Position numbers and translations under genes: made by a program. Below are positions 20,371-30,958 of a stretch of 64,000 nucleotides of DNA, piece by piece (position 1 is the stretch's first letter; every line of letters begins with the position of its first letter). Below the pieces are notes generated by a model that saw nothing but the letters and a program-made list of their open reading frames with translations, searched no databases and was not told the DNA's origin. The DNA comes from Rhodococcus sp. BP22. GTDB lineage: Bacteria; Actinomycetota; Actinomycetes; Mycobacteriales; Mycobacteriaceae. The stretch is from contig NZ_JACFTB010000009.1 of assembly GCF_014281965.1 (NCBI RefSeq), forward strand, positions 62,001-126,000, given 5' to 3'.

Positions 20371-21030
20371 TCACCGCCACGCGAACACCGGTTGCTCGAA
20401 GTCTGCCACGCGAGTATGACGCCGATGGAAGACGACTTCGCGGAACTGGTGAACGACCGCACCCGTCGGCGCGTGTACCAGCGAATCTCGGAACGGCCAT
20501 TGGATGACGGGCCGTTCGGATTCCGGGATCGCCACGAATCTCGGGTCTATATCGATCTCCGAGGCCTCGACCTCGTACACGATCTCGACCTCGACGACGT
20601 TCGGCACGACCTGCTTCAACGTATCGCCAACCCACACGACGAACGGCGTGATCACATACCCGGATCGAGTGCCGTAATCGTCGAGCCTGCCAAGGACGTC
20701 GTGTGGAGAAACATGCACGTTCAGCTCCTCGCCGAGTTCACGCAGGCAAGCATCCTCAGCCGACTCCCCCGGGTCTATGCCACCTCCTGGTAAAGCAAAC
20801 TGCCCCGGATGAGCGCGCAGACGCGAGGGACGCATGGTGAGAAGCATCCGTCGTCGGTACGGTTCACCACCGATGGCTATGGCCACAGCGGCAGCTCGCA
20901 TGTCGCCGACTGCCATCCGCCGAAAATCGAATTCCGATAATGCGGACACGATCGACGAACGTTCCAACCGTTCGTCCGCGATCACGACGGAATCCATGTC
21001 GGGACGCAATATTGTCCGCGAACGTTCCAC
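20371..21030 (-). CDS. Nudix hydrolase, CoA pyrophosphatase type
   Basis: 219 residues; first candidate start GTG at 21030, an ATG 11 codons on is equally possible. The region LLTMRPSRLRAHPGQFALPG runs into GGGIDPGESAEDACLRELGE with the catalytic EE pair. It combines the CoA-pyrophosphatase motif (LxxHxGQxxxPGG) with a Nudix box that has Asn at the usual last Gly. Likely hydrolyses CoA or CoA derivatives to phosphopantetheine and ADP. Probably not in the pgsA operon (63 bp apart, each with its own start signals). Confidence 0.85.
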   Translation of the reverse strand: MERSRTILRPDMDSVVIADERLERSSIVSALSEFDFRRMAVGDMRAAAVAIAIGGEPYRRRMLLTMRPSRLRAHPGQFALPGGGIDPGESAEDACLRELGEELNVHVSPHDVLGRLDDYGTRSGYVITPFVVWVGDTLKQVVPNVVEVEIVYEVEASEIDIDPRFVAIPESERPVIQWPFRDSLVHAPTGAVVHQFREVVFHRRHTRVADFEQPVFAWR

Positions 21031-21153
21031 AGGACTTCGCCGTCGGATCGAACACCGGAACCACCGGAATGGATGCCGAACGCCGCAACGACCTGCTGGT
21101 CGGAATCGGGCATCGACAACTCCTCGGTCGGTGTGCGGAACGGTTGCTACATC

Positions 21154-21381
21154 CTACTCATCGCGCAACGCCGAGCTCTCGCGCGAATACCGGGTCCACA
21201 ACGACGCGATCGACCCTCCAACCAGTCCCAGACTTGCGCCCACAACGATTCCGACTGCTATACCGGGCGCGCCGCCGACGGCGACGCCGATAGTGATACC
21301 TACCCCGGCACCCATACATATACCGACGCCAGGCAACGACTCACCGAGGCGTCGGGCTGATCGACTTGTGCTCATTGCCAT
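21154..21381 (-). CDS. small glycine-rich membrane protein
   Basis: 75 residues if the ATG at 21381 is used (a second ATG lies two codons later). The frame extends upstream but there it is antisense-shadowed by the neighbouring CPBP-like gene. After a short basic start come about 45 residues of Gly/Val/Ala/Ile with G-x3-G spacing, i.e. two tightly packed helices of the glycine-zipper kind, then a charged tail. No family recognised. It lies 31 bp after the CPBP-like gene on the same strand. Confidence 0.55.
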   Translation of the reverse strand: MAMSTSRSARRLGESLPGVGICMGAGVGITIGVAVGGAPGIAVGIVVGASLGLVGGSIASLWTRYSRESSALRDE

Positions 21382-21412
21382 ATCCCACAATCTTTTTCGA
21401 TCGCTCGACCGG

Positions 21413-22342
21413 TCACACTCTGTCTGCATCTTCGGTGGGAAGCTGCACTGTCGGCGGAACTTCGTGCACGGCAACCGCGTCCGAGCCGGTGTGCCCACCG
21501 ATCGAAGGGATCGCCGATTCGCCCGGCAGCACCGCGTCGAGCGCACGTGGTACGAGCCAATACAGCAACGCACCGAAAAGGACCAGGATGTTGCACCATT
21601 GCAAAATGGTCGCTGCATTGTCGTCGGCGATGACGCGGTCGAGGGCTTGCATGTTCATCACCAGACCGTGGAGAAGTATCAGGACCCACAGCCTTCGGAA
21701 CCGGAAATAAACCCACACCGCAGCTGCGCCCCAGAGGAATGCCCACACGAACCCGCCGAAGCCGAAGTACACGTAGAGCAAGCCTCGCATGGTGGCGGCG
21801 AGAACCATGATCCATCCGATCGGTAGTCGACCCGCGAGAAGGAGAACGGGCAGCGCCGCTAGGAGTGGCTCCTCACGCAACCCGGTTGCCAACGCGGAAG
21901 CGACAGCCAGCCAGGGTGACTCCACGACCGCCGGCACCGAGAAGTCGAACCGCGCAATACCTAGCTGGCCGAGCACCAACACGACCGCTGATGCACCTGC
22001 GATGGCCGCGCACCATGCGATGGACGCATCGAGAGCAGTTCCCTGGCGCTCGGGTAACACAGTAGCGAGAGTGCGTCGCCGCAGGACAAGAGTCAGCCCG
22101 ATCGCTATCAACCCCAACGACATCTGGACCGCCAGCGCAATGAGGTCGGCACGTTGATCCGACACGCTCAGCACCGGGGCAGGCGCGTTGGGCTCCCGCA
22201 TTCTCCAGAGCGCACCGAGAATGCTGACCGAGTACAGCAAAAGCCAACCGGTCACCATGCCGAGAACGAACAGGACGCTGACGATCGACGACGGGCGCAT
22301 CGATTGGTTCGGGCGCGACCACACGCTGCTGTTGCCCACCAT
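21413..22342 (-). CDS. CPBP/Abi-like intramembrane protein
   Basis: 309 residues with about eight transmembrane helices. The region GLREEPLLAALPVLL and the later LLHGLVMNM resemble motif 1 (EExxxR) and motif 3 (HxxxN) of CPBP intramembrane glutamic proteases. The Arg of motif 1 is not in place, however, so catalysis is doubtful. Some relatives process prenylated or secreted proteins, others only act as membrane factors. The gene is divergent from furA. Tail of about 45 residues is soluble and acidic. Confidence 0.7.
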   Translation of the reverse strand: MVGNSSVWSRPNQSMRPSSIVSVLFVLGMVTGWLLLYSVSILGALWRMREPNAPAPVLSVSDQRADLIALAVQMSLGLIAIGLTLVLRRRTLATVLPERQGTALDASIAWCAAIAGASAVVLVLGQLGIARFDFSVPAVVESPWLAVASALATGLREEPLLAALPVLLLAGRLPIGWIMVLAATMRGLLYVYFGFGGFVWAFLWGAAAVWVYFRFRRLWVLILLHGLVMNMQALDRVIADDNAATILQWCNILVLFGALLYWLVPRALDAVLPGESAIPSIGGHTGSDAVAVHEVPPTVQLPTEDADRV

Positions 22343-22477
22343 CTCCGACCACCCGACCTCGAACGCTCATCCGAACGCGATCTGTCTACCACGAGTTCGA
22401 GATCGACGGGGACTTCGAACTGGGTGCGGCGATGACCCGAGAGTCCTTCCGAGGTATAGGCGGGTATCGGTCGAATA

Positions 22478-22514
22478 CTTGACTTGTTCAAGAAATGAGA
22501 GTCGTATCACAGGG
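22478..22514 (+). promoter_or_regulatory. furA promoter with overlapping palindrome
   Basis: TTGACT at 22479-22484 and TCGTAT at 22502-22507, 17 bp apart, fit a -35/-10 pair that would start transcription at or next to the furA GTG (22515). This implies a leaderless mRNA; no Shine-Dalgarno is present. The -35 lies inside a perfect inverted repeat CTTGA-CTTGT-TCAAG (22478-22492), a plausible site for FurA autoregulation. The assignment is from sequence pattern alone. Confidence 0.5.
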
Positions 22515-22958
22515 GTGACTTCGAGGCCCAACTACCGGGAGATGTTGCGCGATGCAGCACTTCGTGTCACGCGCCCTCGCATCGAGGTGCTCGACGCGGT
22601 GCACACGTACCCGCACTCGGACACCGAGTCCATACATGCCGTAGTTCGCGCTGAACTGCCGGTCGTCTCCAGGCAAGCCGTCTACGACGTGCTCAGCGCC
22701 TTGACTGCCGCACAGCTCGTTCGCCGCATCCAACCCGCCGGTTCCGTGGCGCGGTACGAGTCCAGAGTCGGCGACAATCACCATCACCTCGTATGCACCT
22801 CGTGCGGGGCCATCTCCGACGTCGATTGCACGGTCGGATCGGCTCCCTGCCTCACCGCGTCCGACACTCGAGGATTCGCAGTACACGAAGCCGAGGTCGT
22901 GTTCTGGGGCATCTGCCCCGATTGCGCGCCCCCACAGAGTTCACGATCACAATCATGA
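22515..22958 (+). CDS. furA: Fur-family regulator FurA
   Basis: 147 residues from GTG at 22515; the frame is open upstream but the Fur fold begins at SRPNYREMLRDAALRVTRPR. Winged helix-turn-helix about residues 10-80, dimerisation domain after it. Metal-site residues include HHHL in the DNHHHLVC segment, the CTSCG pair and a second cysteine pair in CPDC near the C-terminus. It lies 33 bp upstream of katG, the arrangement in which FurA represses katG and itself and is released by peroxide. The palindrome in its promoter fits autoregulation. Confidence 0.93.
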   Translation: MTSRPNYREMLRDAALRVTRPRIEVLDAVHTYPHSDTESIHAVVRAELPVVSRQAVYDVLSALTAAQLVRRIQPAGSVARYESRVGDNHHHLVCTSCGAISDVDCTVGSAPCLTASDTRGFAVHEAEVVFWGICPDCAPPQSSRSQS

Positions 22959-25226
<2,268 letters not shown>

Positions 25227-25282
25227 GCAGAATATTCGTCCGTCCGGCGCAGCGGGTTCACCCCGTTGTGTCGGGCGGCCTT

Positions 25283-25318
25283 CGCTCTCGCCGATCTCCG
25301 CTCTCGCCGATCTCCGCT
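25283..25318. repeat. 16-bp direct tandem repeat downstream of katG
   Basis: CGCTCTCGCCGATCTC occurs twice in succession, followed by the first five bases of a third copy. It lies in the 142-bp gap between katG and the haem-oxygenase-like gene. No promoter or terminator shape is evident; it could be replication slippage. Confidence 0.75.
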
Positions 25319-25368
25319 CCGACGTCCGAGAGGAGATTGGCTTCGGCCGGAAGGGGTAAACAGGTCCG

Positions 25369-26352
25369 ATGACAAGTACTGCACTCGTTTCTTCGCCTCC
25401 CCTACCTGCACCCTGTGGTCCCTTGTCGGCCGGTGTCATGGACTTCATCACCGGTAAGTCGACAACTGCGCCCCCGACTGCCGGTGGAGTGGATCCGATG
25501 TCTCGGGACCTCCATGTGGCGTTGGCCACCTGCTACGAGTTGCACTATCGAGGCTTCGCCGGAGTCGACGACCGCTGGGAATGGGATCCGGATGTGCTGC
25601 GATTCCGCGCAGGCTTGGAAGAGTCGTTCATGTCGTATCTCCGCGACAGCGTCGAGCCAGGCGACGACGCGATTGCCGAAATGGAGTACTTGTCCGTAGC
25701 GCATTCTTCGGGTACCGGGCCCTCCTGGTATCTGCGCGACGAAGGTTCGTGGGAACACGTGCGCGAGTACTTCGTTCACCGGTCGATCTACCATCTCAAG
25801 GAAGCCGACCCGCACGCATGGGCGATCCCTCGGCTGCACGGACAAGCAAAAGCGTCGTACGTCGCGGTCGAGTTCGACGAGTACGGCGGCGGGCGCGGTG
25901 AGCGAGTACATCAGAAGTTGTGGGCAGACCTCATGGATGCCGCCGACCTGGATTCGACTTACCTCGGATATACCGATCGAGTGCCTGCCGAGACGCTCGC
26001 GTGGGTCAATTTGATGTCGCTCTTCGGTCTGCACCGGGGACTGCGCGGTGCGACGGTCGGGCATTTCGCTGCCACTGAGATCACGTCCTCGCCCGGGTCA
26101 CAGCGGTTGGTTACCGGCCTGGCGCGGCTGGGGGCACCGCAGGCCTGCATCGATTTCTACGCCGAGCACGTCGAGGCAGACGCCGTGCACGAGCAACTAT
26201 TGCGTCACGACGTCGTCGGCGGCCTCATTCGTACAGAACCCCATCTCGAGTCCGACATCGTCTTCGGGATGCGTGCACTCGATTTTGTGGACGCTGCGCT
26301 GGGTGACCGAGTACTTACAGCGTGGCACTCGGGCGCGTCCAGCCTGATCTGA
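25369..26352 (+). CDS. iron-containing redox enzyme, haem-oxygenase-like diiron fold
   Basis: 327 residues from ATG. No signal peptide. The pattern of an all-helical domain with spaced Glu/His ligands fits the haem-oxygenase-like diiron oxygenase/oxidase (HDO) group: VAVEFDEYGGGRGERVHQKL near residue 165-185, HVEADAVHEQLLRHDVVGG near 265 and an earlier FRAGLEESFMSYL. Characterised members oxidise or decarboxylate fatty acids and amino acids, or install N-oxides; the substrate here is unknown. Position just after katG and before an acyl-CoA synthetase fusion hints at an oxidative reaction on a carboxylate. The family call is good; the function is not known. Confidence 0.75.
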   Translation: MTSTALVSSPPLPAPCGPLSAGVMDFITGKSTTAPPTAGGVDPMSRDLHVALATCYELHYRGFAGVDDRWEWDPDVLRFRAGLEESFMSYLRDSVEPGDDAIAEMEYLSVAHSSGTGPSWYLRDEGSWEHVREYFVHRSIYHLKEADPHAWAIPRLHGQAKASYVAVEFDEYGGGRGERVHQKLWADLMDAADLDSTYLGYTDRVPAETLAWVNLMSLFGLHRGLRGATVGHFAATEITSSPGSQRLVTGLARLGAPQACIDFYAEHVEADAVHEQLLRHDVVGGLIRTEPHLESDIVFGMRALDFVDAALGDRVLTAWHSGASSLI

Positions 26353-26470
26353 AAAACCTTTACCGAACGCTGCTCAGGCGTGCCAGTTGCCGTCTACCAT
26401 CCGATATTGGGTTCGGATCAAGCAATCCCCGCACTGGTGGGGCGCACGTCTGACTGGGGGCGGAACAGCT

Positions 26471-28543
26471 ATGTTGTCCGACGTGATCGATGTGACCATC
26501 GACTTCGAGCATTCGAAAGATCAAGTCTGGGAAATCGTGACTGCGCCGGAATGGTATTGCCGGTTCTTCATGGGAATCGAGTCCTGCCTGCCTGTCTCGG
26601 AGTCGATTCCGGGAGCGTTCACGGCAAGGGCCGACAGCATCGATCACGCTTTGCGTCTCGATCTCGATTACGTGAGAACGACGATGTCGATCACTCATCT
26701 CGATTCCGGCGGATTCGTCAATGTCCACCTCACCGAGGATTCGCCGGGGCGATGCACAGTCGAAGTGACCGTGTTCAAAGCATCTCTGAACGGTGCGTAC
26801 TCGCGTGTTCCCGACCGCAACAGCGTTGTATGCGATTGGTTGCGAGCGGGGTTCGCGCACCTTGCCGACTACCTGGCGGGGAAGCAGACCTCTGTTCTCT
26901 CCGGCTCGGGTAACTCCCGGACTGTGCAACTCGATATCGCCAAGACAATGTACAAAACCGGTGTCATCCGCACAGCACGCCCAGATCTCGCATTTAGGCA
27001 ACTGAATTCTTTATCCAAATGGGGTTTCACGCTGGGCGGCGGGTTCGGGGCAGCCGCAGCGACATCACCGGACGCCATCGCACTTATCGACGACCGAGGA
27101 ACCCGAACGTTCGCAGAGGTACATCAACGGTCACACCGCATAGCTGCGGGTTTGTACGCGATGGGTCTTCGCTCCGGTGACGCCGTCGGGGTTTTGGCGC
27201 GCAATCACATCGCAATGACCGAGTGCACCGTCGCCTGCGGATTGCTCGGGGTAGACGTGGTGCTGTTGAACACCGGCTTGGCAGCACGCCAAATCGAAAG
27301 TATCGCCGACCACCATCAGTTGAAGGCCTTGTTCGCTGACGACGAGTTCGACTCGATCGTCTCGCATGTGGCCCAGGAGGTGCCGAGAATCGGCCTCTCC
27401 TCGCGCTCGACCGTGCCGGGTAGGCGGCTGCTCGAGCAGCTGGTAGCACCCCCGTCCGCGACATTCGTTCGGCCTGAGCATCCGGGAACATTGGTTGTTC
27501 TCACTTCCGGAACGAGCGGAACTCCCAAAGGCGCATTCCGCCCCACTGCCAAAGGGTTCGGAACGATCGCGGCGATGTTGTCGAAGATGCCGCTGCGGGT
27601 GAACGAGCGAATGATGATTGCCGCGCCACTTTTCCACAGCTGGGGTCTTGCTGCACTTCAGCTCAGTACACCGCTGCAGTCGACGGTTGTGTTGCAGGAC
27701 AGATTCGAACCCGAATCCTGCTTGCAGGCGATTGCAGATAATCGTTGTACCTCGCTCATCGCGGTGCCGATCATGCTCCAACGCATCCTCGAGTTACCCG
27801 CGGACGTCCGCGCGCGGTACGACACCTCGAGTCTGCGGGTAGTGGCTTGCAGCGGATCGGTTCTGGCAGGCTCCATGGTCACCCGCTTCATGGACACATT
27901 CGGTGACGTTCTGTACAACTTCTACGGCTCTACAGAGGTGTCGTGGGCAACGGTCGCTGGACCTGCCGATCTCAGAGCTGCTCCTACGACGGCCGGAAAG
28001 CCGCCACTTGGAACTCTTGTGGCCATTCTCGACGGCGGCGGTAATCCGGTTCCGCGAGGCTCTGTCGGTAGAATTTTCGTTGGTAACGACATGCTGTTCA
28101 ACGGATATACCAACGGCGCTACGCCTGCTGTCACAGCGGGCCTGGGGGCGGACATGATGGACACCGGCGATCTGGGCTACCTGGACTGCAACGACCGGTT
28201 GTTCGTCAGCGGCCGGGACGACGAGATGATCATCTCAGGTGGAGAGAACGTCTTTCCTGGTCCTGTCGAGGATGCGATTGCTCATCTTCCACAAGTCGGC
28301 GAGGTCGCAGTGGTAGGTGTATCGGACAAGGAATACGGTCAGAGGCTGGCCGCATTCGTCGTGATGCGCGGCGCCGCAGGACTGGACGATGACATGGTTC
28401 GTCTCTACATCAGAAATCGGCTGAGCCGATTCTCGGTGCCTCGCGACGTCACGTTTCTCGACGAGCTTCCGCGGACAGCAACCGGCAAGGTGATCAAACG
28501 TCTACTGATTCAGTCCTCGCCGCAAACCCCGCTCGCGACCTAG
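26471..28543 (+). CDS. SRPBCC-acyl-CoA synthetase fusion protein
   Basis: 690 residues from the ATG at 26471, which has GGGGGCGG upstream and opens directly into the first domain; an ATG 28 codons earlier is less likely. Residues about 1-155 form a START/SRPBCC domain (DVIDVTIDFEHSKDQVWEIV), as in polyketide cyclase-like lipid-binding proteins. Residues about 185-690 are a complete adenylate-forming ligase with LTSGTSGTPKGA, YGSTE, DTGDLGYLD and the catalytic Lys in PRTATGKVIKR. The ligase resembles mycobacterial FadD2-type long-chain acyl-CoA synthetases. Fusion to an SRPBCC domain is unusual; it may present a hydrophobic substrate to the ligase. It follows the HDO gene by 118 bp. Confidence 0.8.
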   Translation: MLSDVIDVTIDFEHSKDQVWEIVTAPEWYCRFFMGIESCLPVSESIPGAFTARADSIDHALRLDLDYVRTTMSITHLDSGGFVNVHLTEDSPGRCTVEVTVFKASLNGAYSRVPDRNSVVCDWLRAGFAHLADYLAGKQTSVLSGSGNSRTVQLDIAKTMYKTGVIRTARPDLAFRQLNSLSKWGFTLGGGFGAAAATSPDAIALIDDRGTRTFAEVHQRSHRIAAGLYAMGLRSGDAVGVLARNHIAMTECTVACGLLGVDVVLLNTGLAARQIESIADHHQLKALFADDEFDSIVSHVAQEVPRIGLSSRSTVPGRRLLEQLVAPPSATFVRPEHPGTLVVLTSGTSGTPKGAFRPTAKGFGTIAAMLSKMPLRVNERMMIAAPLFHSWGLAALQLSTPLQSTVVLQDRFEPESCLQAIADNRCTSLIAVPIMLQRILELPADVRARYDTSSLRVVACSGSVLAGSMVTRFMDTFGDVLYNFYGSTEVSWATVAGPADLRAAPTTAGKPPLGTLVAILDGGGNPVPRGSVGRIFVGNDMLFNGYTNGATPAVTAGLGADMMDTGDLGYLDCNDRLFVSGRDDEMIISGGENVFPGPVEDAIAHLPQVGEVAVVGVSDKEYGQRLAAFVVMRGAAGLDDDMVRLYIRNRLSRFSVPRDVTFLDELPRTATGKVIKRLLIQSSPQTPLAT

Positions 28544-28658
28544 CCTGCCTTCACGACGATAGAAAAGTCCAGCGCGCCGGGGCATCAAGATCGTCGGGCT
28601 GACTGTCCCCGCGATATGCTGTCGGCTACATCAGGCGGCGAACCGAGGCTATTGATAC

Positions 28659-29810
28659 ATGAGCGCAACCTTGCGCCGAAACAAGTCCGAATCGAAGTCG
28701 TTCTGGACGCGATTCGACACGCGGACAACGATGGTGATCACGAGCGCCTCTGGGGCGCTGCCGCTACTGGCAATTGCGCTGATCTCACCGTCGTTCCTTC
28801 GCGACGGCGCGCTACCCCTCCTGACCGCGATCGTCGTCTTCACCGCGATTACCGTGCTGTACGCCGTGCATGTCGGCAAACTGACAGATAACCAGTTCGC
28901 CGTGCTCGGTGCGGGTGGCATGATCGGTGTCGCAATTTCGGCTTACCTCATCGCCGATCCTGCAGGTACGCGGGCAGTGACGTCATTGCTCGCCGTCGTA
29001 CCTGCGATTGCAGCGTCCGGCTCGTCGCCCCGCATGACCGCTGCTCTCACCACAGGCTCGGTGGCAATGGCGACGTGGTTGTCGGCCGTCAGTCTCTCGT
29101 CCTCCGGCGTTGCGGTCACTATCGTCGCTATCGGCGCCGGAGCAACGTCGGTGCTGGTACCGGTAATTCTGATCGCGACGCTTCGCCGGTCTCTACTCAC
29201 CGTCAACAAGCGCCTCAACGTTCTGGCGAATACCGATCCACTTACCGGTCTGCTCAATCGCCGCGGCATGATGACACAGGTAGAAGCGTTGCTCGACCGT
29301 ACGTGCGACAGTCGCAGTCAGTTGTCCGCCCATGTCATCGACATCGACCATTTCAAGGCCGTGAACGACAGTCATGGCCACGCTGCAGGCGATCTCATAC
29401 TCGTGACAATTGCGGATGCCCTCGTTCATGCAACCGAGGAGACAGGATCGAAAGGAACGATCGTCTCTCGCATCGGTGGCGAAGAATTTCTCGTATTGAC
29501 TCCCCTTACCGAAAGCCGTTGTTTCGAATCGAACATTCTCGAGCGTGTCCGCTCCGAATGCGAGGTCACCGTCAGTATCGGATCGGTCACTGCCGACGTA
29601 CGTGCCGTCCTCGATCCCAGGCTCAACATCGACGGTGAATTAGAGAGCCCCCACGTCGAGCAAGTCATCGATACACTCATGCACGCCGCCGACAACGCCC
29701 TCTACGCCGCCAAATCCAGTGGCCGTGACCGTGCGTCACACGCCGGGACAATAATGGTCACGTGGAACTCGACGCGGCAGTCCGATGAATCGTTATCCCC
29801 TCGAAGATAG
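28659..29810 (+). CDS. diguanylate cyclase with N-terminal membrane sensor
   Basis: 383 residues. Six predicted transmembrane helices (about 25-180) are followed by a GGDEF domain starting ANTDPLTGLLNRRGMM; active-site motif GGEEF is at residues 273-277. The RxxD inhibitory site normally found just upstream of GGEEF is absent (the sequence there is GSKGTIVSRI), so feedback inhibition by c-di-GMP is unlikely at this position. No EAL domain. It should make c-di-GMP in response to a membrane signal. It converges on the GNAT-like gene with a gap of 28 bp. Confidence 0.9.
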   Translation: MSATLRRNKSESKSFWTRFDTRTTMVITSASGALPLLAIALISPSFLRDGALPLLTAIVVFTAITVLYAVHVGKLTDNQFAVLGAGGMIGVAISAYLIADPAGTRAVTSLLAVVPAIAASGSSPRMTAALTTGSVAMATWLSAVSLSSSGVAVTIVAIGAGATSVLVPVILIATLRRSLLTVNKRLNVLANTDPLTGLLNRRGMMTQVEALLDRTCDSRSQLSAHVIDIDHFKAVNDSHGHAAGDLILVTIADALVHATEETGSKGTIVSRIGGEEFLVLTPLTESRCFESNILERVRSECEVTVSIGSVTADVRAVLDPRLNIDGELESPHVEQVIDTLMHAADNALYAAKSSGRDRASHAGTIMVTWNSTRQSDESLSPRR

Positions 29811-29838
29811 TTCCCCGCAGTCGAAGCTTTGATGTCCA

Positions 29839-30627
29839 CTATGCGACTGCAGAAGAGTGATAGCCGTTTCCGGTCAACGCACGCGCGTCGCTTTCCATAA
29901 GGCCCCAGACCTCCGCATGTGCTTCTCGTGCAATCGTCTCCCGATCCCACCACATCAAGCGCGTGCGGTACTGATCACTGGGGTACGCAGCAGCCGGCAC
30001 AGTTGTGTCGATTCGCCCTCCGGATGTTTCCCACTGACGAAGCACATGGTCGGCAGCACTTGCGAACAAATACCTGCTCCCCGTCAGTTCGATCGTCGGC
30101 AGCGCCGTTCTCGCCAACAGTCCCGAAATCACCCGCGCCGGCGCTCCCTCTCGTACCCACGCGCTCTTCATCTCGATGATTCCGTGCGGAAGTCGAGTCC
30201 GGAGTTGACCTCTGACCACGTCGAGCCCCGGTGAGTCCGCCCATTCGGTCAACACATGAGACTGCTCGACATAGGTATAAGGACCCTGCGCCCGAACACC
30301 ACCGAGCATCTCCCCGTCAGGTCCGAGAACGACATAGAACAACGCCGTCGTCGCGCCCGATTCCACTTCGTCGATGTCGAGAGCACACGTCACACCATGG
30401 CGCGAGTACGACGACCAAGCACCGTCGACATACCTCGTCCAGAGTTCCGGCGCTGCAGAAGGCATCGCCGCAACGAGAGTCATCGATCCCTCACAGTGGC
30501 TGAATCTCGGGCCGAATAATGCGTCGACGGGCCGACGCATCCCTGCAAGCTTCGACCGAGCGGCACGCGAACCCCAGTTCGCGCTAGGGGTTGCAGTTCG
30601 GTAATCGACTGTCGTAGGTGCAGACAC
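29839..30627 (-). CDS. GNAT-like protein, possibly of the N-acyl amino acid synthase type
   Basis: 262 residues from GTG with AGGAG 6 bp upstream. A variable N-terminus of about 45 residues is followed by a region whose pattern (FYVVLGPDGEMLGGVRAQGP, then a strand-helix series ending TELTGSRYLFASA) fits the acyltransferase fold used by acyl-homoserine-lactone and FeeM-type N-acyl amino acid synthases. No classic GNAT Q/RxxGxG/A is clear, so this is a fold guess. It is divergent from the ThiF-like gene across a palindrome-rich promoter region, which suggests joint regulation. Confidence 0.5.
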   Translation of the reverse strand: MSAPTTVDYRTATPSANWGSRAARSKLAGMRRPVDALFGPRFSHCEGSMTLVAAMPSAAPELWTRYVDGAWSSYSRHGVTCALDIDEVESGATTALFYVVLGPDGEMLGGVRAQGPYTYVEQSHVLTEWADSPGLDVVRGQLRTRLPHGIIEMKSAWVREGAPARVISGLLARTALPTIELTGSRYLFASAADHVLRQWETSGGRIDTTVPAAAYPSDQYRTRLMWWDRETIAREAHAEVWGLMESDARALTGNGYHSSAVA

Positions 30628-30712
30628 GGTTTCTCCTAAGAAGACATACCGGGTTCCAAAGGTCCCCGGCTAGGGGGGCGAAAGCCGACGCCATCGGGCG
30701 CCGACAGTTCAG

Positions 30713-30885
30713 TTGCCAAGTGGCAACCAGGTAATTCTTCCTGGTCGTGCAACATTTGACTGTTCGAAGGTCGTAAATCTTTGTCCCAGCACTGCGGAAA
30801 ATGATATTTCCGGTACCAACGACACACTCTGTCAAGACTTTCGACACCGATTTCGCAGTCGTATCGGACCTCAGTGAACACTGAG
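30713..30885. promoter_or_regulatory. divergent promoter region with four inverted repeats
   Basis: Within the 331-bp gap between the GNAT-like and ThiF-like genes lie four inverted repeats. TTGCC-AAGT-GGCAA is at 30713-30726, CCAGG-N8-CCTGG at 30727-30744, CGGAAA-N6-TTTCCG at 30795-30812 and CTCAGTGAACACTGAG (7-bp arms, 2-bp spacer) at 30870-30885. The last ends 14 bp before a TTATCT (30899-30904) that could be the -10 of the ThiF-like gene. The stretch is also poorer in G/C than its surroundings. All arms are perfect; which protein binds is unknown. Confidence 0.5.
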
Positions 30886-30958
30886 CGCACCTGGATCGGT
30901 TATCTTGACGACAGCGGAGCACCTGCTCGAGCGTCCGAACGAGAAGAGTGAGAGCCAC

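Noticed and set aside
27700..27725. T-loop-like GATTCGAACC sequence suggesting a tRNA
   Set aside because: It lies inside the ligase gene in frame, and no acceptor stem, D-arm or anticodon arm can be built around it.
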